Shown here in pieces: positions 8,816 to 15,962 of a DNA stretch of 33,267 nt. A program made the translations under genes and the position numbers. The stretch comes from Escherichia sp. MOD1-EC7003. GTDB taxonomy: Bacteria; Pseudomonadota; Gammaproteobacteria; Enterobacterales; Enterobacteriaceae. Position 1 is the first letter of the stretch. Each line of letters opens with the position of its first letter. Location: the NCBI RefSeq assembly GCF_002965065.1, contig NZ_PTRE01000075.1, forward strand, positions 1-33,267, given 5' to 3'. The notes under the pieces were generated by a model. That model did no database searches. It was not told where the DNA came from and saw only the letters and a list, made by a program, of their open reading frames with translations.

Positions 8816-9748
8816 ATGGCTACTTTAATGGAAAAAGATGCACTTTTAAATGGCGTTAGCCAGTGCATCGCGTTTTTATCAAACATCGTTGATAATTACG
8901 TTAATTTACAGAATCAGAAACCCGGTGATACGCTAACGCAATTAGTCAGCTATCGCGATTATCTTTATTCAACACCGTCTGAACTTGTAGATTTTGTACA
9001 AGGGAAGTTACGCCTTCAGCAAGTCAGAACTCAATACCAGCGCGAATTCAACAATACTGAGCATTCAAAAAATAAAGCGTCTTTTAATTCGCTATGGCAG
9101 CGTCTGACAAATAATGTCGTCACCACCCAGCAGCATCCCATTGCTTTTGTATTAGGTGGGCAACCGGGGGCGGGGAAATCATCCTTGATTGAATTAGCAA
9201 AAAGGGAGACAAAGGATAACATAATGATTATTAACGGTGATGATTTCAGATTTCAGCACCCTGACTTTAATTATATCTACAAAACCTACGGTGACGATTT
9301 TGTTACTCATACCGCGAAATTTTCCGGTGAAACCGTCGAATGTGCAATTGAGAGAGCTATTGCCAGCAAGCTCAATATAGTTGTCGAAGGAACATTTCGT
9401 AACGCCGCTACACCACTACAGACATTAAAAAAACTTAAAGAGGCAGGCTACCGAACGGAAGTCATGATAAAAACCACTTCATCCGCATTAAGTTGGGAAA
9501 GCACCAATGAACGGTATAATAAGGATAAAGAGGCAGGAAATATCGCCCGAAAAGTGGATAAAAATCACCATGATATCGTCACCGATTTGCTGGCAGAAAA
9601 TGCCAGCAAGGTGTTTGCTTCGAACCTGGCAGATAAGTTTTCGGTGTATTCGCGCGAGAAAATGATATTTAGTTCACAAGCGGCAACGAATGACGATATT
9701 GCAACGCTTATCCAGAATGAAATCAGCGGGAATACACAAGAAGAATAA
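8816..9748 (+). CDS. ezeT: Zeta-like toxin kinase with N-terminal inhibitory domain (EzeT-like)
   Basis: Zeta toxins phosphorylate UDP-N-acetyl sugars and so block peptidoglycan synthesis. The ATG at 8816 sits five bases after AGGAG; the GTG at 8810 overlaps that site. The product has 310 residues. The kinase domain begins near 108 and shows a Walker A loop GGQPGAGKS at 114-122, then NGDDFR near 140 and VVEGTFRN near 180. About 90 residues precede it and lack kinase motifs. No separate epsilon antitoxin gene adjoins. This matches the E. coli EzeT architecture, in which the N-terminal domain inhibits the kinase in cis. Base composition is AT-rich compared with lysC, which fits horizontal acquisition. 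The fold is seen in the motifs; activity is inferred. Confidence 0.85.
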   Translation: MATLMEKDALLNGVSQCIAFLSNIVDNYVNLQNQKPGDTLTQLVSYRDYLYSTPSELVDFVQGKLRLQQVRTQYQREFNNTEHSKNKASFNSLWQRLTNNVVTTQQHPIAFVLGGQPGAGKSSLIELAKRETKDNIMIINGDDFRFQHPDFNYIYKTYGDDFVTHTAKFSGETVECAIERAIASKLNIVVEGTFRNAATPLQTLKKLKEAGYRTEVMIKTTSSALSWESTNERYNKDKEAGNIARKVDKNHHDIVTDLLAENASKVFASNLADKFSVYSREKMIFSSQAATNDDIATLIQNEISGNTQEE

Positions 9749-9768
9749 GGCCTGATGGAGTGAAATAA

Positions 9769-9789
9769 CACCGGGCATCACACCCGGTG
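9769..9789. terminator. Shared hairpin between the convergent ezeT-like and rlaP-like genes
   Basis: caccggg at 9769 and cccggtg at 9783 form a 7-bp stem between the two genes; the arm overlaps the last codons of the minus-strand gene. It has no long T run. Confidence 0.55.
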
Positions 9790-10578
9790 CATTACCGTCT
9801 GGTACAGCAAACTATCCAGTTCCTTAACGTCCCCTTCCCGGCTATCCGGTAACATCGGTGGAATTTCCCCACGCGCCAGTTCTGCACGGATAAACTCATG
9901 TAACAATGGACGACGCGGTCCATATTCCGCTTCCCCCGCACGTTGTTTACGTTCCAGCAATTCGTCTATTTCTGCGCGTAACGGCATATCAAGTTCGCTT
10001 CCCATCAGTAGATCGGCAAAGCGCATTGGTGGTACGCCTTTACCCGCTTCGACCCAACGTACGGCAAGTAGCGGGCGCAGCACGTAAAAATATTTTTTCA
10101 GCCGTACTTCGTCGCCTTGTAAATAACCGCGAAAGTTTTTTCGTGCCATCGAATAATAATGCCAACGCGCACGCAACGGAGAAAACCACTTTGGCACCAT
10201 TGTCTTTAGCGCCGTTATCGTCTCTTCATCTTGCTGATAAACCACCGGTGAATCCAACCATTCAATCAGCGTCGGGTTTGCGCCTTTCAACAATCCCAGC
10301 GCCTTGCGCAATTCCCAGCCTGAAACATCCAGCTCGTTGTCGATAGGCAGTTCGATAACATCACGTGGTGACACCACCCGCAGATACCATTCCAACGGAT
10401 GAACATACAAGAACCGCACATCATAGTCGCTATCGGGCGAAGCAAATCCACAGCCGCGACTCCCTGATTCACAGGCATACAGCACTTTAACGCCATATCG
10501 CTGCTCAATTTCGTTTAACTGCCGCGAAACCCTTTCGCGCATTGCGGCACTGACGCCATTTAATAGCATTTGACTCAT
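9778..10578 (-). CDS. RlaP/COG3541-type predicted nucleotidyltransferase
   Basis: The 266-residue protein has the nucleotidyltransferase signature GSRGCGFASPDSDYDVRFLY at about residues 39-58: the GS motif followed by a paired acidic motif that binds metal-NTP. The C-terminal half is helical and basic. The fold and the MARKNFRGYL segment fit the COG3541/PF10127 family, called RlaP for RNA-ligase-associated protein, whose members often lie in operons with RtcB-type RNA ligase. The reaction is not established; nucleotide transfer to damaged RNA ends is the inferred role. Its ATG overlaps the slipin stop codon (ATGA), so the two are translationally coupled. No RtcB is in the window. Confidence 0.8.
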   Translation of the reverse strand: MSQMLLNGVSAAMRERVSRQLNEIEQRYGVKVLYACESGSRGCGFASPDSDYDVRFLYVHPLEWYLRVVSPRDVIELPIDNELDVSGWELRKALGLLKGANPTLIEWLDSPVVYQQDEETITALKTMVPKWFSPLRARWHYYSMARKNFRGYLQGDEVRLKKYFYVLRPLLAVRWVEAGKGVPPMRFADLLMGSELDMPLRAEIDELLERKQRAGEAEYGPRRPLLHEFIRAELARGEIPPMLPDSREGDVKELDSLLYQTVMHRV

Positions 10579-11702
10579 CCTTTGATATTAACTAATCCAT
10601 GCAGAACCTGGTCCAGACCGCCAAAAACAGAGATGTTATCGATCCGTTCTGCCACTCTTTCCAGTGTTTCCAGCTCTTTTAAGCGTAACGCCACCGGATT
10701 GTTTTCCATAACCTTAGCGGTATTCAACAACGAACGTGTCGCTGCCGTTTCTTCACGGCGACGAATCACATTCGCCTGTGCAGATTTCTCCGCTTCGACT
10801 AGCTGCGCAAGGATATTTTTCATATCACCAGGCAATACAATATCTTTCACCCCTAACGAGGCGATCTCCATGCCAAATGGCTGCATGCGCGATTTTACCT
10901 GTTCGCTGACGACGTCATCGATTATCTGTTTATCTTCAAGCAGCTCGTCCAACGTGCGCGTACCTACTGCTTCACGCAGCGCAAACTGCAACTCCCGATA
11001 TAGATGATCTATCGGCTTCGTCAACTGACTAAACGCCAATAATACGTCACTATAGCGCCAGTTGGCGGCGAGGTTAATCCGCAGATTAACCTTATCTTTC
11101 GTTAAGATTTCTTGCCCGCTAACTTCCAGCACCTGCAAGCGGGTGTCGACCACTTCAGCTTCAACCAGATGATTTATTTTCCAGTACGCAGTCAGCCCCG
11201 GCGGTAACAGCGCCTGCGTTTCACCATCGATTTTCAGCACACCTACGTGCCAGGCCGGAACCTGCACCGTGAGTATCGCGTCGCGGCCTTTAACAACACC
11301 TTTGCGCCGTGGCTGCAATACCGCATTCATCACATCCGTTTGTACCTGGACTTGCTGCGTATTCATCCGCACCAGCGTCAAATCATCCTCTACACGCCAG
11401 TACAAACGACGCGTTGATGGCGGTAGAATCTCCAGCAAAATACCGTCCATATACAGCGCCCCGGCTTCAGTCTCCGACAAGTCTGCCATCAGGCAATATC
11501 TTTCCACCCAATCAGGCTGAAAGCGGCGCAAATAATCTGCCAGTGTATCGGGCACTTCACTGCCATCCAGCGTAATCAGCAACACTTCCGGGGTATTTAA
11601 CCAGGGTAAAATATGCTTGCCTGCATGCAGCACTTTATAGTAATCACCCTTTCTTGCCAGTAATGCCAGTTGATCTTTTCGTACGCTAATTTTTTTAATC
11701 AT
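10575..11702 (-). CDS. Slipin/SPFH (band 7) family protein
   Basis: The 375-residue protein contains an SPFH domain at about 150-330: VPAWHVGVLKIDGETQALLPPGLTAYWKIN, then the slipin hallmark DKVNLRINLAANWR, LYRELQFALREAVGTRTLDELL and a charged helix LVEAEKSAQANVIRRREETA. The N-terminal 140 residues are not hydrophobic; I see no membrane hairpin such as classical stomatins have. It may therefore be soluble, or attach by oligomerisation or to a partner. It follows a 287-nt structured leader and starts behind AAGGAA. It is coupled to the RlaP-like gene, as in RNA-repair-associated slipin operons. Function is inferred only from context: a scaffold for RNA or the nucleotidyltransferase. Confidence 0.85.
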   Translation of the reverse strand: MIKKISVRKDQLALLARKGDYYKVLHAGKHILPWLNTPEVLLITLDGSEVPDTLADYLRRFQPDWVERYCLMADLSETEAGALYMDGILLEILPPSTRRLYWRVEDDLTLVRMNTQQVQVQTDVMNAVLQPRRKGVVKGRDAILTVQVPAWHVGVLKIDGETQALLPPGLTAYWKINHLVEAEVVDTRLQVLEVSGQEILTKDKVNLRINLAANWRYSDVLLAFSQLTKPIDHLYRELQFALREAVGTRTLDELLEDKQIIDDVVSEQVKSRMQPFGMEIASLGVKDIVLPGDMKNILAQLVEAEKSAQANVIRRREETAATRSLLNTAKVMENNPVALRLKELETLERVAERIDNISVFGGLDQVLHGLVNIKG

Positions 11703-11835
11703 TGTTTATTCCTTGTTTAATAGCCGTCGCGAAAGCAGATACGAAGCGACAGGGGAATTCCCTTTTGCCTGTTACCCGGCGTCTTTATCGGCGACGTTAT
11801 CGGGGATCATTGACCGCGCAATCCCTCATTTTTAT
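11703..11835 (-). ncRNA. Structured second half of the slipin operon leader
   Basis: On the minus strand this part, just before the slipin start codon, holds further stems. gtcgc...gcgac spans about 11727-11751, cagg...cctg encloses the palindrome gggaattccc, and cgtc...gacg lies further upstream. It may be a second Y-RNA-like unit, as some bacteria encode two in tandem, or a 5' UTR that controls slipin translation. It shows no tRNA-type motif, so I cannot choose. Confidence 0.4.
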
Positions 11836-11989
11836 TTAATAAGTTACAACCAGTATTCATTTCAGGAATGAATGCGGGAATCGAACCCATAAGTGCGTCA
11901 AAGGCTGACGGAACACGCCCGGAAAACAGCCTAGCCGTTCCTGGTGTGCCGACGGGGTTTAACCCCCTTTGTAATTCAGTATCAACGCA
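11836..11989 (-). ncRNA. tRNA-mimicking, Y-RNA-like structured RNA
   Basis: Read on the minus strand, a T-arm-like stem-loop gggTTCGATTccc lies at 11888-11876. It leads directly into a 7-bp hairpin attcatt-cctga-aatgaat (11873-11855), like a capped, permuted acceptor stem. Next comes a tggtt motif resembling the D-loop GG. The ends pair: tgaattacaa (11978-11969) with ttgtaactta (11849-11840), six perfect pairs, one mismatch, then three more. Inside lie hairpin gggg-ttaaa-cccc (11966-11954) and stem aggctg/cagcct. A terminal stem plus a permuted tRNA module is the design known for YrlA, the bacterial Y RNA that binds the Ro protein. The match is by eye, without covariation, and there is no Ro gene nearby. 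Confidence 0.65.
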
Positions 11990-11995
11990 TAGGAG

Positions 11996-12016
11996 TTATT
12001 GCGAGAAGCGTGCCAG
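11996..12016 (-). promoter_or_regulatory. Sigma-54 promoter for the RNA-slipin-RlaP operon
   Basis: The minus strand reads cTGGCACGcttcTCGCAataa. TGGCACG is the exact -24 consensus; TCGCA differs by one base from the -12 consensus TTGCA. The GG (12014-12013) and GC (12002-12001) are separated by exactly 10 bases. Transcription should start near 11989, which is just before the terminal stem of the structured RNA. Such promoters need an AAA+ activator bound upstream; RtcR is the natural candidate given the RNA-repair context, but no activator gene is in the window. Confidence 0.75.
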
Positions 12017-12228
12017 AAGAGAGAAAAGATTATTAACCAAATGAAAAATATAGATTTAATAAATTATTGTTGTTTGTAGGGGGGATTTTTTCGCTAAATT
12101 TTTATCTGTGTTTATCGTCAATTATCAAGAAAGATAAATATTTAAGAAGAGAACAAAGGAATATTATCAGTTCTGCTTGCAAATAAATTCCCGTACACTG
12201 AATCCATCAGCTAACTGAGGGCACCATC
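12017..12228. promoter_or_regulatory. AT-rich divergent control region
   Basis: This gene-free stretch separates the sigma-54 promoter from yjbD. It is very AT-rich. It contains the inverted repeat tttatct (12101) and agataaa (12132), about 90-120 bases upstream of the sigma-54 start site, a typical position for an activator or IHF site. The assignment is inference. It should also hold the yjbD promoter. Confidence 0.4.
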
Positions 12229-12501
12229 ATGGCACTCCCCCGTATTACCCAAAAAGAGATGACTGAACGCGAGCAGCGCGAACTAAAAACATTGCTGGAT
12301 CGCGCGCGCATTGCGCATGGTCGCGTACTGACCAACTCCGAAACCAACAGCATTAAGAAAGAGTACATCGATAAATTAATGGTTGAGCGTGAGGCTGAAG
12401 CGAAAAAAGCCCGCCAGTTGAAGAAAAAGCAGGCTTATAAACCGGATCCTGAAGCGTCATTCAGTTGGTCGGCAAATACGTCGACGCGCGGAAGACGTTA
12501 A
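12229..12501 (+). CDS. yjbD: Small basic helical protein YjbD (DUF3811)
   Basis: The 90-residue product matches E. coli YjbD apart from a few substitutions. It is mostly charged helix (MTEREQRELKTLLDRARIAH, then VEREAEAKKARQLKKKQAYK) with a basic, Ser/Thr-rich tail ending RGRR. No enzyme motif is visible; function is unknown. It starts behind TGAGGG. Its stop codon abuts the stop of convergent rluF with no gap. In K-12, as I recall, it directly follows the lysC region, so it marks the right edge of the accessory island. Confidence 0.95.
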   Translation: MALPRITQKEMTEREQRELKTLLDRARIAHGRVLTNSETNSIKKEYIDKLMVEREAEAKKARQLKKKQAYKPDPEASFSWSANTSTRGRR

Positions 12502-13374
12502 TCAGCGCCCCTTCTTTTTGCGCCCCGGCGAGGTGAAACGTTTACCATTTGACGCCGGGCGACCGCCTTTTTCTGATGTTTTTTCCATCTTCACCACCGG
12601 GCGCTTGATGCCCGCCGTTTTCGGTTTGGCCTTCGCTTTAGGTTTTGCCTCGGAAGAGGAATTTTCAATGAGCTTAAAAAGATCGATAAGCTCATCGTCA
12701 GTTAAATCGCGCCACTCCCCCAGCGGAATACCGCTTAAGCTGACGTTCATAATGCGCGTACGTTCCAGCTTCTTCACTTCGTAACCAAAGTGTTCGCACA
12801 TACGACGGATCTGACGGTTCAGCCCCTGCACGAGGGTGATGCGAAAGACAAACGGCGCTTCTTTTTTGACTTTGCACTTTTTAGTCACCGTCCCGAGGAT
12901 CGGTACCCCTGCCCCCATGCCACGAATAAATTCATCGGTAATCGGTTTATCTACCGTCACCAGATACTCTTTCTCATGATCGTTGCCGGCACGGAGGATT
13001 TTATTCACCAGATCGCCGTGGTTGGTGAGGAAAATCAGCCCTTGAGAATCTTTATCCAGGCGGCCAATCGGGAACACGCGTTTGCTGTGGTTAACGAAAT
13101 CGACAATGTTATCGCGCTCGCCATCTTCGGTGGTGCTGACAATGCCTACGGGCTTGTTCATGGCGATAAGTACCAAATCTTCAGCTTCCCGAGGCTCAAT
13201 CAACTGGCCGTTTACTTTCACAACATCGCCGGGTTTCACCTGATCGCCAATGGTGGCTCGCTTGCCATTAAGGAACACATTGCCTTGCTCGATATAGCGA
13301 TCCGCTTCGCGGCGTGAGCAAATTCCGCTTTCGCTGATGTATTTATTTAAACGGACTGATGAGTCGGGCAGCAT
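12502..13374 (-). CDS. rluF: 23S rRNA pseudouridine synthase RluF
   Basis: RluF makes pseudouridine at U2604 of 23S rRNA (and can modify U2605). The 290-residue protein has an N-terminal S4 RNA-binding domain ([20 protein letters not shown], residues 8-27). The RsuA/RluB-type catalytic core shows the active-site Asp in [15 protein letters not shown] near 105, and [17 protein letters not shown] near 185. The low-complexity Lys/Pro tail ([16 protein letters not shown]... to GRKKKGR) is typical of RluF. It is full length. Confidence 0.97.
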   Translation of the reverse strand: MLPDSSVRLNKYISESGICSRREADRYIEQGNVFLNGKRATIGDQVKPGDVVKVNGQLIEPREAEDLVLIAMNKPVGIVSTTEDGERDNIVDFVNHSKRVFPIGRLDKDSQGLIFLTNHGDLVNKILRAGNDHEKEYLVTVDKPITDEFIRGMGAGVPILGTVTKKCKVKKEAPFVFRITLVQGLNRQIRRMCEHFGYEVKKLERTRIMNVSLSGIPLGEWRDLTDDELIDLFKLIENSSSEAKPKAKAKPKTAGIKRPVVKMEKTSEKGGRPASNGKRFTSPGRKKKGR

Positions 13375-13721
13375 AAATTCTCCTGTAAAACGCGGAATAT
13401 ACCGTACCTCTTAGCGGGGAAAAACTGGGTTATGCAGCAACGTCGAAATTAAATGTGATCTGCCACGCCTTTTATCACAAAAGTGTCTCCGGAAACACGA
13501 TGCAAATTTGCCTGGCAAAATAAGGATAATCAACATATTACGAATCGTTGCACATCTGTGCTGATGACTACTACGCAAAGAAACAAATGTGCAAGAGAAA
13601 GCGCTATTCCACCCCATGCAAAGAGTGAAAAATCGCTTTGAAAGGCCATCATGATGGGGTTATATCAGATCAAGCGGTGAGAAAGCATATTTGCACAAAT
13701 GTGCAAAATCAGGAGGCGGCG
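13375..13721 (+). promoter_or_regulatory. sor operon promoter/operator region
   Basis: This gene-free region between rluF and sorC carries repeated SorC-like operator motifs. A palindrome TTTGCACA-AA-TGTGCAAA lies at 13690-13707. The 12-mer acaaatgtgcaa occurs at 13583-13594 and again at 13695-13706, 112 bp apart. A related TTGCACATCTGTGC is at 13548-13561, and gcaaatttgc near 13502 is another small palindrome. SorC acts as repressor, and as activator when sorbose is present. Repeated sites suggest looping between distant operators. Half-sites of CRP type (tgtga, tcaca) occur near 13454-13480 but not at standard spacing. Confidence 0.65.
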
Positions 13722-14669
13722 ATGGAAAACAGTGACGACATCCGTTTGATTGTGAAGATTGCCCAACTCTATTACGAACAGGACATGACGCAGGCGCAAA
13801 TCGCCCGCGAACTGGGTATTTATCGGACCACCATCAGCCGCTTACTTAAACGGGGTCGCGAACAGGGTATTGTCACCATCGCTATCAACTATGACTACAA
13901 CGAAAACCTCTGGCTGGAACAGCAACTGAAGCAAAAGTTTGACCTGAAAGAAGCGGTGGTGGTATCGGGGCGCAATGAAGAGGAAGACGCTCAGTTGGCG
14001 GTAATGGGGTTACACGGCGCGCAATTGTTAGATCGTTTGCTGGAACCTGGTGATATTGTTGGTTTTTCCTGGGGCCGCGCGGTGAGCGCATTGGTTGAAA
14101 ACTTGCCGCAAGCAGGACAATCGCGGCAATTAATCTGCGTACCGATTATTGGCGGGCCGTCCGGTAAACTCGAAAGCCGCTATCACGTAAACACATTAAC
14201 CTACAGCGCAGCGGCGAAGCTGAAAGGGGAATCGCATCTCGCGGATTTTCCGGCTCTGCTGGATAACCCCTTAATTCGTAATGGGATCATGCAGTCTCAG
14301 CACTTTAAAACCATCTCTGCCTACTGGGATAATCTGGATGTCGCCCTGGTGGGGATTGGCTCACCGGCCATTCGCGATGGCGCCAACTGGCATGCATTTT
14401 ATGGTGGGGAAGAGAGTGACGATCTGAATGCCCGTCAGGTTGCCGGGGATATTTGCTCACGCTTTTTTGATATTCACGGCGCAATAGTAGAAACGAATAT
14501 GAGCGAGAAAACGCTCTCTATCGAGATGAATAAATTAAAGCAGGCACGGTATTCCATTGGCATTGCCATGAGCGAAGAAAAATACAGCGGAATTATTGGT
14601 GCACTGCGCGGAAAATATATTAATTGTCTGGTAACGAATAGCAGCACAGCTGAACTATTACTGAAATAA
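13722..14669 (+). CDS. sorC: Sorbose operon transcriptional regulator SorC
   Basis: SorC is the prototype of a regulator family that senses phosphorylated sugars. The start at 13722 follows AGGAGG and gives 315 residues, the family length; the frame is open upstream but no upstream start has a comparable site. The helix-turn-helix is at about 22-48 (MTQAQIARELGIYRTTISRLLKRGREQG). The sugar-binding domain from about 60 shows GFSWGRAVSALVENLP, CVPIIGGPSG and, near the C-terminus, the conserved ALRGKYINCLVTN. It is first in the sor operon, 69 bp ahead of sorD. The gene appears intact. Confidence 0.95.
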   Translation: MENSDDIRLIVKIAQLYYEQDMTQAQIARELGIYRTTISRLLKRGREQGIVTIAINYDYNENLWLEQQLKQKFDLKEAVVVSGRNEEEDAQLAVMGLHGAQLLDRLLEPGDIVGFSWGRAVSALVENLPQAGQSRQLICVPIIGGPSGKLESRYHVNTLTYSAAAKLKGESHLADFPALLDNPLIRNGIMQSQHFKTISAYWDNLDVALVGIGSPAIRDGANWHAFYGGEESDDLNARQVAGDICSRFFDIHGAIVETNMSEKTLSIEMNKLKQARYSIGIAMSEEKYSGIIGALRGKYINCLVTNSSTAELLLK

Positions 14670-14738
14670 GAATCTCCCCGATGTTTACCGTGATAAAAAT
14701 TACGGCGGGTCCCTATTATCTAAAATCAGGAGTCTGTT

Positions 14739-15545
14739 ATGCAAACGTGGTTAAATTTGCAGGGTAAAATCATTATTGTCACCGGCGGCGCATCCGGTAT
14801 TGGTCTGGCGATTGTAGAGGAATTATTAGCACAAGGCGTGAATGTACAGATGGCCGATATTCACAGTGGCGACGGTCAATATGCAAGCAATAAAGGTTAT
14901 CAGTTCTGGCCAACCGATATTTCCAGCGCCAAAGAGGTAAATCATACGGTGGCGGAAATTATTCAACGCTTTGGCCACATTGACGGTTTGGTCAACAACG
15001 CCGGGGTTAATTTCCCGCGCCTGTTAGTCGATGAGAAAGCGCCTGCCGGACAGTATGAACTCAACGAAGCCGCATTCGAAAAGATGGTCAATATCAACCA
15101 AAAAGGTGTGTTTCTGATGTCGCAAGCGGTGGCGCGACAGATGGTCAAACAGCACGATGGCGTGATTGTGAACGTCTCCTCGGAATGCGGACTGGAAGGC
15201 TCTGAAGGTCAAAGTTGCTACGCCGCTACCAAGGCCGCACTCAATAGCTTCACGCGTTCCTGGTCGAAAGAACTGGGTAAACACGGTATCCGTGTGGTCG
15301 GTATCGCCCCAGGGATTCTGGAAAAAACCGGGCTGCGCACGCCGGAATATGAAGAAGCGCTGGCGTGGACGCGCAATATCACCGTCGAGCAGTTGCATAA
15401 AAGCTATACCGAACATTCCATTCCTATCGGGCGCGCGGGAAGATTAACGGAAGTAGCTGATTTTGTGTGTTATCTGCTGTCCGAACGTGCCAGCTACATC
15501 ACCGGAGTAACCACTAACATTGCTGGCGGCAAAACGCGCGGTTAA
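14739..15545 (+). CDS. sorD: Sorbitol-6-phosphate 2-dehydrogenase SorD
   Basis: SorD oxidises D-sorbitol 6-phosphate (made by SorE) to fructose 6-phosphate with NAD. The 268-residue protein is a classical short-chain dehydrogenase. The cofactor loop TGGASGIG is at 16-23, NNAGVN near 88, a Ser in NVSSEC near 147, and the catalytic YAATK near 160. The C-terminal ITGVTTNIAGGKTRG is the usual SDR end. It starts behind CAGGAG. Confidence 0.95.
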   Translation: MQTWLNLQGKIIIVTGGASGIGLAIVEELLAQGVNVQMADIHSGDGQYASNKGYQFWPTDISSAKEVNHTVAEIIQRFGHIDGLVNNAGVNFPRLLVDEKAPAGQYELNEAAFEKMVNINQKGVFLMSQAVARQMVKQHDGVIVNVSSECGLEGSEGQSCYAATKAALNSFTRSWSKELGKHGIRVVGIAPGILEKTGLRTPEYEEALAWTRNITVEQLHKSYTEHSIPIGRAGRLTEVADFVCYLLSERASYITGVTTNIAGGKTRG

Positions 15546-15554
15546 GGAGGTTTT

Positions 15555-15962
15555 ATGGTCAACGTCATTTTTTGTGCCCACGGCAAATTAGCCTGCGCCA
15601 TGCTGGAATCGGTTCAGATGGTGTACGGCGACGCCAACGTTGAAGCAGTTGAATTTGTGCCCGGCGAAAACGCCGGAGATATCGTGGCGAAACTGGAAAA
15701 GTTAGTAAGCACACACAATCAATGCGAGTGGTTGATCGCCGTGGATTTACAGTGCGGCAGCCCGTGGAATGCGGCAGCGACGCTTGCGATGCGTAATCCG
15801 CGCCTGCGGGTGATCAGCGGCCTTTCTCTGCCACTGGCGCTCGAACTGGTTGATAACCAGGACAGCATGAATGTTGATGAACTGTGTGAACACCTGATGC
15901 AAATCGCAACGCAAACCTGCGTTGTCTGGAAACAACTGGAAACGGCTGAGGAGGATTTCTGA
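15555..15962 (+). CDS. sorF: Sorbose PTS EIIA component SorF
   Basis: SorF accepts phosphate from HPr and passes it to SorB. It is a 135-residue mannose-family EIIA. The phospho-accepting His9 is in VIFCAHGKLACAMLES, and NAGDIVAKLEKLV and VDLQCGSPWNAA follow as in the family. The start has a strong AAGGAGG eight bases ahead. Its stop overlaps the sorB start (TGATG), so the two are translationally coupled. Confidence 0.94.
   Translation: MVNVIFCAHGKLACAMLESVQMVYGDANVEAVEFVPGENAGDIVAKLEKLVSTHNQCEWLIAVDLQCGSPWNAAATLAMRNPRLRVISGLSLPLALELVDNQDSMNVDELCEHLMQIATQTCVVWKQLETAEEDF

Noticed and set aside
11855-11890. A genuine tRNA gene at the T-arm-like sequence
   Set aside because: The T-arm is convincing, but no acceptor stem pairs around a full cloverleaf, there is no anticodon arm in the normal order and no 3' CCA context. 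The acceptor-like stem is a closed hairpin, so it is a mimic.
13411-13617. A 68-codon frame on the minus strand between rluF and sorC
   Set aside because: No ribosome site or protein character; the region is full of operator-like repeats and is better read as the sor control region.
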